Shown here: positions 1-8,839 of the stretch, in pieces
Layout: each line of letters starts with the position of its first letter
How positions within the stretch are numbered: the first letter of the stretch is position 1
Source: Lewinella sp. LCG006
Lineage (GTDB): Bacteria > Bacteroidota > Bacteroidia > Chitinophagales > Saprospiraceae
DNA length: 64,000 bases
Assembly: GCF_040784935.1 (NCBI RefSeq)
Contig: NZ_CP160680.1
Span: 5,189,802-5,253,801, forward strand
Direction: 5' to 3'
The notes under the pieces: generated by a model
What the model saw: only the letters and a program-made list of their open reading frames with translations
Told to the model about the DNA's origin: nothing
Database searches by the model: none
Position numbers and translations under genes: made by a program

Positions 1-384
1 TGCGTCGGCAAAAACGGCTTCCCAGTCGACCATTCCTTTTTCAATACTCGCCATGCTGGAATGTGCACGATCGTAGACTACTTTACTCCCCCGGCTTACT
101 GCTCCCATCTCCAGGAAGTAAATCCCCAGCCGTTCGCCGCCGCGCAGGATGTGCTGTGTGCCGACATTGCGTTTACGCATTTCCATTAGCGCACATTCGC
201 CCAAGTCATTATCGGGCAGGCGCGTCACGAGTTCCGTAGGCAAGCCATAGTTGGCCAATGAAACAGCTACGTTAGACTCTCCACCGCCATAAACGACATC
301 GAAACTATTCGCTTGCGAAAATCGCTGCATTCCCGGGGGCGTCAAACGCAGCATGATTTCTCCAAAAGTGACAATTTTCTTCAT
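1..384 (-). CDS. kdgK: 2-dehydro-3-deoxygluconate (KDG) kinase, N-terminal part
   Basis: Partial gene: the ATG is at 384 and the frame runs off the left edge after 128 codons. The start MKKIVTFGEIMLRLTPPG and the glycine-rich block GGGESNVAVSLANYG (about residues 32-46) are the PfkB-family sugar kinase N-terminal signature. KDG kinase phosphorylates KDG to KDPG with ATP in the cytoplasm, before KDPG aldolase. The assignment to KDG rather than another sugar rests on similarity of the N-terminus to KdgK and on the neighbours, an SDR 20 bp upstream and a KdgF cupin further up the same operon. The ATP-binding C-terminal half is outside the window, so substrate class is probable but not proven. 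Confidence 0.8.
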   Translation of the reverse strand, partial: MKKIVTFGEIMLRLTPPGMQRFSQANSFDVVYGGGESNVAVSLANYGLPTELVTRLPDNDLGECALMEMRKRNVGTQHILRGGERLGIYFLEMGAVSRGSKVVYDRAHSSMASIEKGMVDWEAVFADA

Positions 385-404
385 ATCAAAACGATTGTTT
401 TTAG

Positions 405-1166
405 TTAAATACCCAGGGCTTGTCCACCGCCAATTTGAATAGTCTCGGCAGTGATAAAGGCGGCGTCTTCACTAGCGAGGAAAACCACAACGGCTGCTAC
501 ATCTTTGGGTTGCCCTAGCCTGCCCAATAGGATATTGTTTTTCCACGAGGCGAAAACTTCTGGTTTGGTGGATTTGATTTGAGCGTGAAACGGGGTGTCA
601 ATGGTGCCAGGTGATACGGCATTCACACGAATTCCGTATTCTGCTAAATCCTTGGCTAATGCTCTGGTAATGGCATGGACACCAGCTTTTGAGGTGCCAT
701 AAATGCCCGCCCCTGGCCCACCCGCATTCCAAGCAGCATTTGAGGTGTAGTTGATGATGGTTGGGTGTAAGCCTTTTTTGAGGAAGGGTATAGCTGCCCG
801 AGAGACAAAGAATGTCGAATCTAAATTAAGTGCCATGACGGACCTGTAAAACTCGGTTGTCATGTCTTCAAATCTAGACCTGCCACCAAGTCCACCGGCA
901 TTGTTCACAACGATATCAATCTTGCCGTACTTATTTCCAATAGCCTTGATGTTTTCATTGACCTCCTCTTCGTTGGTAACATCAAATCCATAGTACGCTG
1001 CGGTAATCCCTTGTTCCTTTAAGAGGTGCAGTTTTTTAGCACCTTGCGCATCATCTATACCGTTTAAAACGACGGTACAACCTTCTCTTCCCAGGTGCTG
1101 CGCAACTTCAAAGCCTATGCCGCCCGTAGCACCAGTGACAACAGCTATTTTTCCTTTTAATTTCAT
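405..1166 (-). CDS. SDR oxidoreductase, probable DEH reductase (DEH to KDG)
   Basis: Classical short-chain dehydrogenase of 253 residues, the normal family length. The NAD(P)-binding TGATGGIG is at residues 11-18, NNAG at 88-91, and the catalytic set is Ser142, Tyr156 and Lys160 (YGTSK). In alginate loci such enzymes reduce 4-deoxy-L-erythro-5-hexoseulose uronate (DEH) to 2-keto-3-deoxygluconate. The gene lies between the MFS carrier and kdgK in one minus-strand run, with 74 bp to the carrier and 20 bp to kdgK, which supports this role. A KduD-like 5-dehydrogenase acting on the pectin-derived isomer (DKI) is the main alternative. Cofactor preference cannot be read with confidence. Confidence 0.8.
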   Translation of the reverse strand: MKLKGKIAVVTGATGGIGFEVAQHLGREGCTVVLNGIDDAQGAKKLHLLKEQGITAAYYGFDVTNEEEVNENIKAIGNKYGKIDIVVNNAGGLGGRSRFEDMTTEFYRSVMALNLDSTFFVSRAAIPFLKKGLHPTIINYTSNAAWNAGGPGAGIYGTSKAGVHAITRALAKDLAEYGIRVNAVSPGTIDTPFHAQIKSTKPEVFASWKNNILLGRLGQPKDVAAVVVFLASEDAAFITAETIQIGGGQALGI

Positions 1167-1240
1167 TATTTGTTATTTGTTGTTTTAAAGAGATTAAAAT
1201 AACGCTATGCTATTCCATCTTTTTAAGTAGAAAATCCCTT

Positions 1241-2560
1241 TTATTCTGTTGGTTTTAATGGTTCTATTTTTGGGCATAAAACCCACACTGCTGCCAGTGC
1301 AATGAGTGCCAATGCAGCTCCTATGATAAAAGCTGATGTATAATTACCTCCGGCAGTGAGCCAAGGTACCAATACGGTAAGCCCCGCCGCACTTAATTTT
1401 GCCGCAGTTCCCGCTATACCCGCAAGTGTTCCAACGGTGTCAGAACCAAATAAATCACTAGGTAGCGTCTGAACATTACCAATTGCCGTCTGGAATCCAA
1501 ATAGGATTACCGCCATTAGCAAAACTGCTGTTACTGGTCCTCCGGGATTGGCCATTGCCAATAATGCCGGTAGCATTATTACACACCCAAGTGTGATCAC
1601 CATTTTACGGGTTTTATTGACCGTTAGACCAGCTTTGATACGATTCTGAGCTAGTAAACCTCCGAACCAAGCTCCTAACATAGCTCCTACATACGGTACC
1701 CATGCATAAAATCCTATTGATTTGACGTCCATACCGTATACCTCATTGAGATAAATAGGAATCCAAAAAACGAAAAGCCACCAGATAGGATCAATCGCTG
1801 CAGAAGCTATAATGACTCCCCAGCTTTCTTTATGCCTAAGCATTTTACTGGTTGTTGGATGATAGCCTTCGTCATATTCTTCGTCACCATCTATATCTTG
1901 GTTCTTTTGCCCCGTTAAGATGTATTCACGTTCTTCATCACTAATCCAGGGGTGTTTTGATGGCGGTGCTTTCACAATCATCCACCATGGAATCAACCAC
2001 AGCAGACCAAGCAAGCCGACAATAATAAAGATAAACTTCCAGGACATGTAAATCGATAATATACCGATTGTCGGGAAGGCAATGATACCTCCAATTGCAG
2101 CCCCTGAATTGAATAATCCCTGGGCAAAGGCTCTTTCTTTGGTCGGAAACCATTCGGCATTACCCTTGGCCGCCCCGGGCCAGTTACCGGCCTCCGCAAT
2201 ACCTAAGATTCCTCTGAAAATACTAAGGCTTACTACACCTTTTGCAAGCGCATGCAAAGCTGTCGCAATGGACCAAAATCCAATGGACAATGTAAAGCCA
2301 ATCCGGGTCCCTACTTTGTCAAATATTTTTCCAAAAATCGTTTGCCCAAAGGCATAGGAGAAAAGAAATACTACTGAAATAGTACCGTAAATTGCTTTTC
2401 GCTCGTCTGCATTCTTCTCTGGATATAGGTCCTCTGCAATATCTGGCCACAGCACAGGCAATGACTGTCTATCTATGTAATTGATAACTGTAGCCAATGC
2501 GATGAGTCCGATTACCCACCAGCGCAAGCCACCCACGTTCTTTTTGATTTGATCTATCAT
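1241..2560 (-). CDS. MFS transporter, hexuronate/anion:cation symporter type
   Basis: A 439-residue major facilitator protein with about 12 hydrophobic segments. The first membrane segment runs into NYIDRQSLPVLWPDI, typical of the ACS (ExuT/GudP-like) family that carries hexuronates and related sugar acids with protons. A second typical stretch, GIAEAGNWPGAAKGNAEWFP, follows at about residues 119-138. The start codon is 4 bp downstream of the cupin stop codon, so the two are almost certainly co-transcribed and probably translationally coupled. In this operon it most likely imports unsaturated uronate or DEH from the periplasm. The exact substrate is inferred from context. Confidence 0.82.
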   Translation of the reverse strand: MIDQIKKNVGGLRWWVIGLIALATVINYIDRQSLPVLWPDIAEDLYPEKNADERKAIYGTISVVFLFSYAFGQTIFGKIFDKVGTRIGFTLSIGFWSIATALHALAKGVVSLSIFRGILGIAEAGNWPGAAKGNAEWFPTKERAFAQGLFNSGAAIGGIIAFPTIGILSIYMSWKFIFIIVGLLGLLWLIPWWMIVKAPPSKHPWISDEEREYILTGQKNQDIDGDEEYDEGYHPTTSKMLRHKESWGVIIASAAIDPIWWLFVFWIPIYLNEVYGMDVKSIGFYAWVPYVGAMLGAWFGGLLAQNRIKAGLTVNKTRKMVITLGCVIMLPALLAMANPGGPVTAVLLMAVILFGFQTAIGNVQTLPSDLFGSDTVGTLAGIAGTAAKLSAAGLTVLVPWLTAGGNYTSAFIIGAALALIALAAVWVLCPKIEPLKPTE

Positions 2561-2564
2561 AAGT

Positions 2565-2939
2565 TTAAAGGTCTAACATTTCGTGACCTAGAAAATCCTC
2601 CCTGGCTGGACTGAATACATCAATCAATATCCCGGGTTTTCTGCATACACAGCCATGCATTACATGGGGAGGTATGTAAAAGGAATCACCACCTTTGATG
2701 ATTCTTGTATCATTGCCAATGGTCATCTCAAATTCGCCACTCTCCACATAGGTGACCTGTGAGTGATAGTGCTTATGCAAAATACCGATGGCACCTGATT
2801 CAAATTTTGCCTTAACTAGCATGATCTTACCATCGTAGCCCATGATCTGGCGACTAAGGCCAGTGGCTACTTCTTCCCAGGGAGTCTCTTCGTCTATCCA
2901 GTACTCTTTGGTGGGTGTAATGTTATCATGTAAACTCAT
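2565..2939 (-). CDS. kdgF: KdgF-like cupin, unsaturated uronate linearisation
   Basis: Single-domain cupin of 124 residues. Candidate metal ligands are His55, His57 and Gln61 (in HKHYHSQ) and His95 (in PPHVMHGC), the HxH...Q...H arrangement known for KdgF. The C-terminal FSPAREDFL (about 109-117) is also typical of KdgF relatives. KdgF converts the 4,5-unsaturated uronate monomers made by alginate and pectin lyases into the open-chain keto form (DEH or DKI), a step that otherwise occurs slowly without enzyme. It sits between the two PL7 lyases and the MFS carrier, which matches this position in the pathway. No signal peptide is seen, so it should be cytoplasmic. Confidence 0.85.
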   Translation of the reverse strand: MSLHDNITPTKEYWIDEETPWEEVATGLSRQIMGYDGKIMLVKAKFESGAIGILHKHYHSQVTYVESGEFEMTIGNDTRIIKGGDSFYIPPHVMHGCVCRKPGILIDVFSPAREDFLGHEMLDL

Positions 2940-2997
2940 ATGCTTTATTTTTTAGTTATTGTTTTTTGAATGCATAAATGCCTTCCCATTCGTTTTT

Positions 2998-4065
2998 TTA
3001 TTCAACAGGCGGGGTACCTTCCCCTACTGTTGCCGCTCGGAACCAAACTTCGGTATAAGCTCCATTGGCATATTGTTGGGGGATATCACCATCGTAGGTA
3101 TCGGCTCCGGTACACCAAACCATGTTTGTTTCCGGATCTTTGCCATTGGTTTGATTATATGCACCCTGCTTAAAGTATTGTAATTCTCCGGCGTAGGCCG
3201 TCTTTCTTTCTACGCCATCCTGACCAATGGGGACAAACAACTTTTGGGTTTGCTCGGGCAGGTCTGCAGTCGTCGTGTAATCAGATGCGATCAAGTTTTT
3301 GGTAAATCGAATCGTGTCGTGGCCCGCACTGGTAAAAGTGAGATACATAATTCCTTGGTATACATTGATTTCGTAGCTAAATTCTTCGCCCAGTTCAATG
3401 CCATTTTCAGGTGCTGTGGGATAATCGCTGGCGCTAGTACCAACTACCGACATATCATAGCCCCAAACTGCACTTGAAAAATCCCATCTCCCGGCGTTGT
3501 CGTCACCCGCAGTATTGATTTCATAATTCCAGAAAACGGAGCCTTTCGTATGACCGGGAAATTTCTTGTAAAATATCTTGAGGGGTTCATTTTCGTGACC
3601 TTCACCGCTGTGTATCTGTCCTACAACTGTAGAGTAAGAAGCCGCAACTCTAGCGTCGCCCGAAGTGGAAACATGCATTACTTTCAGCGTGCCGGTTAAT
3701 TTACCTCCTGTTTCTGGTGTCCAATTCCTTAATTCGTGCAGCTCTGTTCTGGTATTGCTTGAGTTTTTTGAGGTAACACCTGAATTCGGTGTTTTATAGA
3801 CGACCCAATTCGTTTCATCTTCCTGGGTAGCGTAGAAGAAGTCTTTTTGTTCGTACTTGACCAAATCATCCTCCTTGGTTCCATCCCCTAACAAGATTTT
3901 GAATTTATCCATAAATGGAATAACATCACTGGGATAAACAGTGTTACTTGCCGCTTCTTCCTTATCGGTCACTTCACTATTGTTCTCATTCGCGGTATTG
4001 CTACAAGCACAGAGGAAAAATATTAAGCCCGTCATTAAGAGTGGCTGAAATATTGATTTTGTCAT
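2998..4065 (-). CDS. PL7 alginate lyase, lipoprotein (copy A)
   Basis: The chosen start is the ATG at 4065, giving 355 residues with a lipoprotein signal and acceptor Cys21 (LCAC). An upstream in-frame extension lacks a sensible signal peptide. The alginate_lyase2 (PL7) fold is shown by three motifs: RTEL at 106-109, QIH at 150-152 and YFKQGAYNQ at 297-305. In PL7 the central His and the last Tyr act in beta-elimination, and QIH (rather than QVH) is linked to guluronate-containing blocks. Being lipid-anchored, it probably acts at the outer membrane or in the periplasm as an endolyase. It lies 25 bp downstream of a close paralogue, a clear tandem duplication. Confidence 0.9.
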   Translation of the reverse strand: MTKSIFQPLLMTGLIFFLCACSNTANENNSEVTDKEEAASNTVYPSDVIPFMDKFKILLGDGTKEDDLVKYEQKDFFYATQEDETNWVVYKTPNSGVTSKNSSNTRTELHELRNWTPETGGKLTGTLKVMHVSTSGDARVAASYSTVVGQIHSGEGHENEPLKIFYKKFPGHTKGSVFWNYEINTAGDDNAGRWDFSSAVWGYDMSVVGTSASDYPTAPENGIELGEEFSYEINVYQGIMYLTFTSAGHDTIRFTKNLIASDYTTTADLPEQTQKLFVPIGQDGVERKTAYAGELQYFKQGAYNQTNGKDPETNMVWCTGADTYDGDIPQQYANGAYTEVWFRAATVGEGTPPVE

Positions 4066-4090
4066 TTTGTTTTTATTTTCTGCGCAGTAC

Positions 4091-5167
4091 TTAATCATTT
4101 TTAATAAAATAGCCTTCATTAGACACTGCATCCTTACTTACAAAGATGCTTGCCGTTTTAAACCAAACTTCAGCGTAATTTCCTGTTTCATATTGTTTTT
4201 GAATATCACCGCCATAGGTTTCCGCTCCAGAGCACCAGTTTTTATTTAATTCTGGAGATTTACCATTCGTTTGGTTATAAGCGCCTTGTTTAAAAAAAAG
4301 ACCTTCTGCTGCGTAAGCATTTTCTCGCTCCACGCCGCCTTGGCCAATTGACACAAACAACTTCTGAGTTTGCTCAGGAATAGCCGCAACTGTAGTATAT
4401 TCTGATACGATCAGGTTCTTTGTAAATGTTTTACTTTCGTGCCCTTCACTAGTAAATTTCAGGTACATGATACCCTCCTTAACTTCGATTTCATAACTGA
4501 ATTCCTCGCCTAATGCAATGCCATCTTCCGGTTCTTCCGGGTAAGTGCTTTCTTCCCTACCAACAACAGAAAAGTCATAGCCCCAAACAGCTGTTGAATA
4601 ATCCCATCGTCCGGAATTATCATCACCAGCGGTATTGATCTCATAATGCCAGAAAACAGAACCTTTGGTATGGCCAGGGAATTTCTTGTAAAATATTTTG
4701 AGCGGCTCGTTTTCATGTCCATCGGCACTATGAATCTGACCAACCACTACAGCGTAAGAAGCAGCTACCCGAGCATCACCAGTCGTTGACACATTCGCTA
4801 CTTTTAGCGTAGCTGTCAATTTAGCATTGGTCATAGGGGACCATTTTTTTCTTTGGGCCAATTCGGTTCTTGTATTGTTTGAAGTGCCATGCGTCTCCCC
4901 TGAATTAGGGGCTTTGTACACCACCCAATTCGTTTCCCCATCATGGGTGACATAAAAAAAATCCTGATGCTCAAAACGGTTGGCCTGACCAACATTTTCA
5001 CCACTTCCTAAGATAAGATTCCATTCCTCCATGAATGGAATGACATCGCTGGGGTAGGTGGTAACTGTCGCTTGCGTATCGCTATCTTTTGCACTTGATT
5101 CGGGGCTACAATTTGTCAGGATGATACTCAAGAGGGCTAAAAAAAGCAGGCGAATTGTCAGGTTCAT
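4091..5167 (-). CDS. PL7 alginate lyase, lipoprotein (copy B)
   Basis: Start taken at the ATG at 5167, giving 358 residues with lipoprotein signal and acceptor Cys20 (LTNC; Asn at -1 is less usual). PL7 motifs are RTEL at 100-103, QIH at 144-146 and FFKQGAYNQ at 291-299. It aligns with copy A along the whole length and is identical over long blocks, such as around HENEPLKIFYKKFPGHTKGS. It differs in the region after the signal peptide and has a C-terminal tail about 15 residues longer. The two copies may differ in location, chain-length or block preference. It is preceded by the PL6 gene with a 74-bp gap. Confidence 0.9.
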   Translation of the reverse strand: MNLTIRLLFLALLSIILTNCSPESSAKDSDTQATVTTYPSDVIPFMEEWNLILGSGENVGQANRFEHQDFFYVTHDGETNWVVYKAPNSGETHGTSNNTRTELAQRKKWSPMTNAKLTATLKVANVSTTGDARVAASYAVVVGQIHSADGHENEPLKIFYKKFPGHTKGSVFWHYEINTAGDDNSGRWDYSTAVWGYDFSVVGREESTYPEEPEDGIALGEEFSYEIEVKEGIMYLKFTSEGHESKTFTKNLIVSEYTTVAAIPEQTQKLFVSIGQGGVERENAYAAEGLFFKQGAYNQTNGKSPELNKNWCSGAETYGGDIQKQYETGNYAEVWFKTASIFVSKDAVSNEGYFIKND

Positions 5168-5241
5168 AATCATCATCTTTAGCTTGGTTAAGTGAAGGTA
5201 AATGGGGCAGTTTCTAAAGAGAGCTGTTGGTAAACAACCAA

Positions 5242-7560
5242 TCAATACATCAATTTTTGTGGTAAGTTTTGTTCCGTAACAATTCGACCTGCGTTCACAA
5301 TAGTGTTATCCGTAGCTGTATTATTCTTAGCGCCCCAAAGCCTCGCTACCAGTTGTACATTATTGTTTTGAAAAGTATTTCCAGCAATAGCTACATTGAT
5401 AATACCGTAGGTGTTGAGCAAGATACCCGTTGCGTCTTTACCACCACTTTTCGTGAACGTGCTTCCCTTGATGACAAGATTTCCACCAACGGTAGACTCA
5501 TCATAGCCACCACGGTAATAGTTGATAACATTTTGGTCAACACCTTCGAATTGACAGTTGACGATAGAGATGTTCTCCGCATTATATTCCCCCTTGTTGT
5601 CATCTTCACTTGATAGATCCAGTCCATTATTACAGTTTTTTATAACCGTAGAATGGAACTCGATGTACTCGGCAAATGAATACTTATAGGCTTTGAGTAC
5701 AAAGTCGAAGTCTGATATTTCGACGTCCCTTAACTTCAAATTGTAAAGGCTGGACATGTTCTCTTTCAAGCTGGCAAAGGCATAATTCTTACCGGTACCC
5801 TGAAGGATGACTGATTTCAAGTTAAGCTGACCTTTGGGATTCATTTCAAAGGCCGGGGTCTCAGCTGCTCCAGTATAGGAGACGATGGATTTACTTAGGG
5901 TGTCTGCCGATTGTATGCTTAGCTTATGGGTGATTTTGAGGGGAGAACTTATTTCATATCGATTTGAATTCAAGGCAATGATGTCTCCATCCTTGGCATT
6001 GGCTAAGGCCGCTACCAGCTCTTCTGAGCTACCCACCGCATAGGTTTTTGGGGCTGCTTCAGGAGGCGTTGGGTTATACCAGGCAGGGCCGTATTGGGTG
6101 ATAGCTATAATGTTGGTTTTCCCTGCGTTCACGCCGTTTGTGGCACCTATTGAATTATTTACTCCGCGGGAATTGCCGAACAAGTCTTTGGTGATTTGAT
6201 CAAATTCAAACCCATAATGAACTTCAATACTACTGAGATCGGAGGAAGGCACCCAAATGTTTTCTTCCAATTGCTTCATCGAGAAATCCATTTCTTCCAG
6301 GCCTTCTACACCTCTGAAGCCAATACCTTGATTGTTGATGATGTTGCTTTGAAAAGTAATACCATCAATGGAATCGTAACGAACGATAGGCATTTTATCC
6401 CCAACAGCATTGTAAATAATATTATTAGCCACTAATGTTCGAATGGGGGTCTCTGATCGTATTTCTGAAGGAGGAAGGACATCACGCTGATCAATATTCG
6501 ATCCTACACCAAATTGCCAGGGTGAACGACAATTGACCCAAGTGTTGTAGGCAACGACCACATTCGTAACTTGGAAATATCTGTTGATGGCCGAGCGTTC
6601 AATGCCATTCATGACCGCCAGTGGCCCTCTGAAAATCTCACCATTGAGGTTGTAGAAATAATTATTCGTTACCCAATGTCCCGTTCCAATAAGCCTTATC
6701 CCACCAACATGAGGCGATCTTTCCGAACCTATGAAGTAATTGCCGTCAATCACGCAATAGTTCCCGTGGCGAGTAACCAAAGACCCCTCGCTTTTATAGA
6801 AGACATTGTTCCTGAATTCGTTGAAGTTTGATTTACTAGAAATGATCTCCACTTCACCATTGCATCTATCGAAGAAGTTGTCAGTAACCAGGGTATGGCT
6901 TGGCGCCATTGATGTGCCACTGTCCCCAATCTGGATGGTTTCGGCACTTGGCCCGCCTTTTGGTTGCCTGGGACCAAAATAGTTATGGTGAATGTTGTGG
7001 TAGTTTTTAATACTTTCATTGCTGGCCAAATCTACTCTTAGGGTCGGCCCTCTATTCGATTTTCCAGCGAGATAGCAATGGTCGAGTTCATTGTGTCTCC
7101 CTTTAAATAAGACCCATAAATCTTCCTTGTTCCTTTGGGATTTGTTGAAGTCCCTAATAGCGGAATGGGTGACTCGACAGTTGTTGGCCAGCGTATCATC
7201 ATTGATGAAAAACTGGATAACCGCTTGGGCTGGTGAGGCTCCATTGGTGAAATAAAGACCATCTACTACCAGGTATTCACCTCCTAGCTTCAGGTTGGAT
7301 GTTCCCTGGATCAAGACTTCACCAGGCGCTTCAGCTCTTAGTGTAATAGGAGCTTCTGGCCTACCTATACCATAAAAAATGATTTGAACATCTTGCCAGA
7401 CTCCATTGGCCAGGACGATTTCTCCTCCCGGATTTATCTGGCTTATTGCTTTATTTAGTTCATCTATATTTTTTACATAAAAGCTTTCCGAACTGGAGTT
7501 TGTGCCACAAGACGAGAGCAGTAGCAGTAGTAAGACGGAAAGTAGTAGATAGTTCTTCAT
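5242..7560 (-). CDS. PL6 alginate lyase, two beta-helix domains, lipoprotein
   Basis: Start placed at the ATG at 7560 (772 residues), which gives a clean lipoprotein signal with acceptor Cys18 (LSSC). An upstream extension would put 22 non-signal residues in front. The N-terminal half is a chondroitinase-B/PL6 right-handed beta-helix. The motif GEVEIISSKSN (235-245) supplies the candidate Ca ligand Glu and the catalytic Lys243, and VTRHG (262-266) supplies the catalytic Arg264. The second half (about 515-772) begins with another YAVGSSEELVAAL segment and forms a second beta-helix, an arrangement seen in two-domain PL6 enzymes. It probably degrades alginate MG or G blocks at the cell surface or periplasm. 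It starts 19 bp after the NRAMP-like gene. Confidence 0.9.
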   Translation of the reverse strand: MKNYLLLSVLLLLLLSSCGTNSSSESFYVKNIDELNKAISQINPGGEIVLANGVWQDVQIIFYGIGRPEAPITLRAEAPGEVLIQGTSNLKLGGEYLVVDGLYFTNGASPAQAVIQFFINDDTLANNCRVTHSAIRDFNKSQRNKEDLWVLFKGRHNELDHCYLAGKSNRGPTLRVDLASNESIKNYHNIHHNYFGPRQPKGGPSAETIQIGDSGTSMAPSHTLVTDNFFDRCNGEVEIISSKSNFNEFRNNVFYKSEGSLVTRHGNYCVIDGNYFIGSERSPHVGGIRLIGTGHWVTNNYFYNLNGEIFRGPLAVMNGIERSAINRYFQVTNVVVAYNTWVNCRSPWQFGVGSNIDQRDVLPPSEIRSETPIRTLVANNIIYNAVGDKMPIVRYDSIDGITFQSNIINNQGIGFRGVEGLEEMDFSMKQLEENIWVPSSDLSSIEVHYGFEFDQITKDLFGNSRGVNNSIGATNGVNAGKTNIIAITQYGPAWYNPTPPEAAPKTYAVGSSEELVAALANAKDGDIIALNSNRYEISSPLKITHKLSIQSADTLSKSIVSYTGAAETPAFEMNPKGQLNLKSVILQGTGKNYAFASLKENMSSLYNLKLRDVEISDFDFVLKAYKYSFAEYIEFHSTVIKNCNNGLDLSSEDDNKGEYNAENISIVNCQFEGVDQNVINYYRGGYDESTVGGNLVIKGSTFTKSGGKDATGILLNTYGIINVAIAGNTFQNNNVQLVARLWGAKNNTATDNTIVNAGRIVTEQNLPQKLMY

Positions 7561-7579
7561 ATCATTTTTTTTACATAGC

Positions 7580-8839
7580 TTATTCCAAGATCGCCATGAT
7601 GCCACTGTAGGATATAATGCAAGCAAAGATGAGTGCTAATACCATCCCAATATTTAAAGCAATGCCTGCTTTATGTTCGCCCATTAGTGCTTTCCGGTTG
7701 GTCAAAATGATGATTCCGGCAATGACTAAGGGAAGGACAAATACATTGAAAACTTGCGTTAAAATTTGGGCTTTAATAGGATTCGCACCGAAAACAGGAA
7801 CAGCCAAGCCGATGAGACAAGCGACTCCCGTGATGATTTTAAATTGTTTAGAAGTGGTGTCTAATTTGCCTTGTTGGTAATCAGCGATCATCAAAGGCGC
7901 GATCATCAGAATTGGGAAAACAGAAGACAGTCCAGCGGCCAATGTTCCCATAAAAAAGATGGCAATGGCAAAGCGTCCCGCAATGGGCTCTAGTGCATAA
8001 ACCATATCCAAAACCTTGGTAACTACTTTTCCTTCATAGTAAAAGGCACCCATGGCAACGGACATGATGGAAGCACTGATGATGAATATTAGAATCGCCG
8101 CCCAGAGGGCATCTTTTTGTTGTTCTTTGAGGTTGTCTTTTGTCCAGCCTTTCCCTTGAATAAAAAGGGGGCGAGAGATAAAGGTCGCGGATGCCATCGT
8201 CGTGCCAACAAAGGCGGCAACCAGCATTTTCCCACCTTCTACCTGTGGAATGTAGGGGATGAACCCCTTCATGACTTCAGCGGGGTCTGGCAAAATAACA
8301 AAGAGGGACAGGAAAAAAGAAAGCCCCATAAGGGTGACAAAAAAGAGGAGTATCTTTTCAAAGATCGAATAGTTTCCCTTCCATAAAAGGGTGTACATCG
8401 TACCCATTATTATCAATGCAATGCCTAAAACCCACCCGTATTCATTTCCTTTAATGGAAGGGAGGAACAATGCTAAGGTCTCGACAATAGCATTGGCTGA
8501 AATGCCTAAAATTCCGATGAGCGAATTCCATTGTCCGAAGGTGATTCCGATGATAATCAGTATTGCTATCAGGTTGCCAAACCTTAAATTTTTGCGGAAA
8601 GCAAATAGCGCGGTCTCACCGGTCACCAAATAATACCTACCATAGGCTTCCATCAAAACCCAGGAAAACAAACAGCTCAAGGCCAATACCCACAACAACT
8701 GCATTCCATAACTGCTACCGGCAACGACCATAGAAGTGACGCTACCTGTACCAATGGTGTAGCCGATGGCAAAGATGCCTGGGCCTATTCCCAATAGGAA
8801 CAGCAAGAGCTTTTTTAGGATAGAATGTTCTTGTGGCAT
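7580..8839 (-). CDS. NRAMP-like membrane transporter with altered substrate-site motifs
   Basis: A 419-residue protein with about 11 membrane segments and the NRAMP family start GPGIFAIGYTIGTGSVTSM (residues 19-37). In true NRAMP metal carriers this first helix carries DPGN; here the aligned residues read GTGS, so the Asp and Asn that bind Mn/Fe are missing. The sixth-helix MPH motif also looks replaced, by MASATFIS in the stretch VGTTMASATFISRPLF (about 211-226). The protein is therefore NRAMP-related by fold, but its substrate is unknown. Its position between susD and the PL6 gene argues for a task in alginate use, perhaps uptake of a breakdown product or an ion freed from alginate gel. That role is inference only. 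Confidence 0.75.
   Translation of the reverse strand: MPQEHSILKKLLLFLLGIGPGIFAIGYTIGTGSVTSMVVAGSSYGMQLLWVLALSCLFSWVLMEAYGRYYLVTGETALFAFRKNLRFGNLIAILIIIGITFGQWNSLIGILGISANAIVETLALFLPSIKGNEYGWVLGIALIIMGTMYTLLWKGNYSIFEKILLFFVTLMGLSFFLSLFVILPDPAEVMKGFIPYIPQVEGGKMLVAAFVGTTMASATFISRPLFIQGKGWTKDNLKEQQKDALWAAILIFIISASIMSVAMGAFYYEGKVVTKVLDMVYALEPIAGRFAIAIFFMGTLAAGLSSVFPILMIAPLMIADYQQGKLDTTSKQFKIITGVACLIGLAVPVFGANPIKAQILTQVFNVFVLPLVIAGIIILTNRKALMGEHKAGIALNIGMVLALIFACIISYSGIMAILE

Noticed and set aside
2998-5167. One PL7 gene split by a frameshift
   Set aside because: Both copies have their own signal peptide and full set of motifs, so they are two complete genes.
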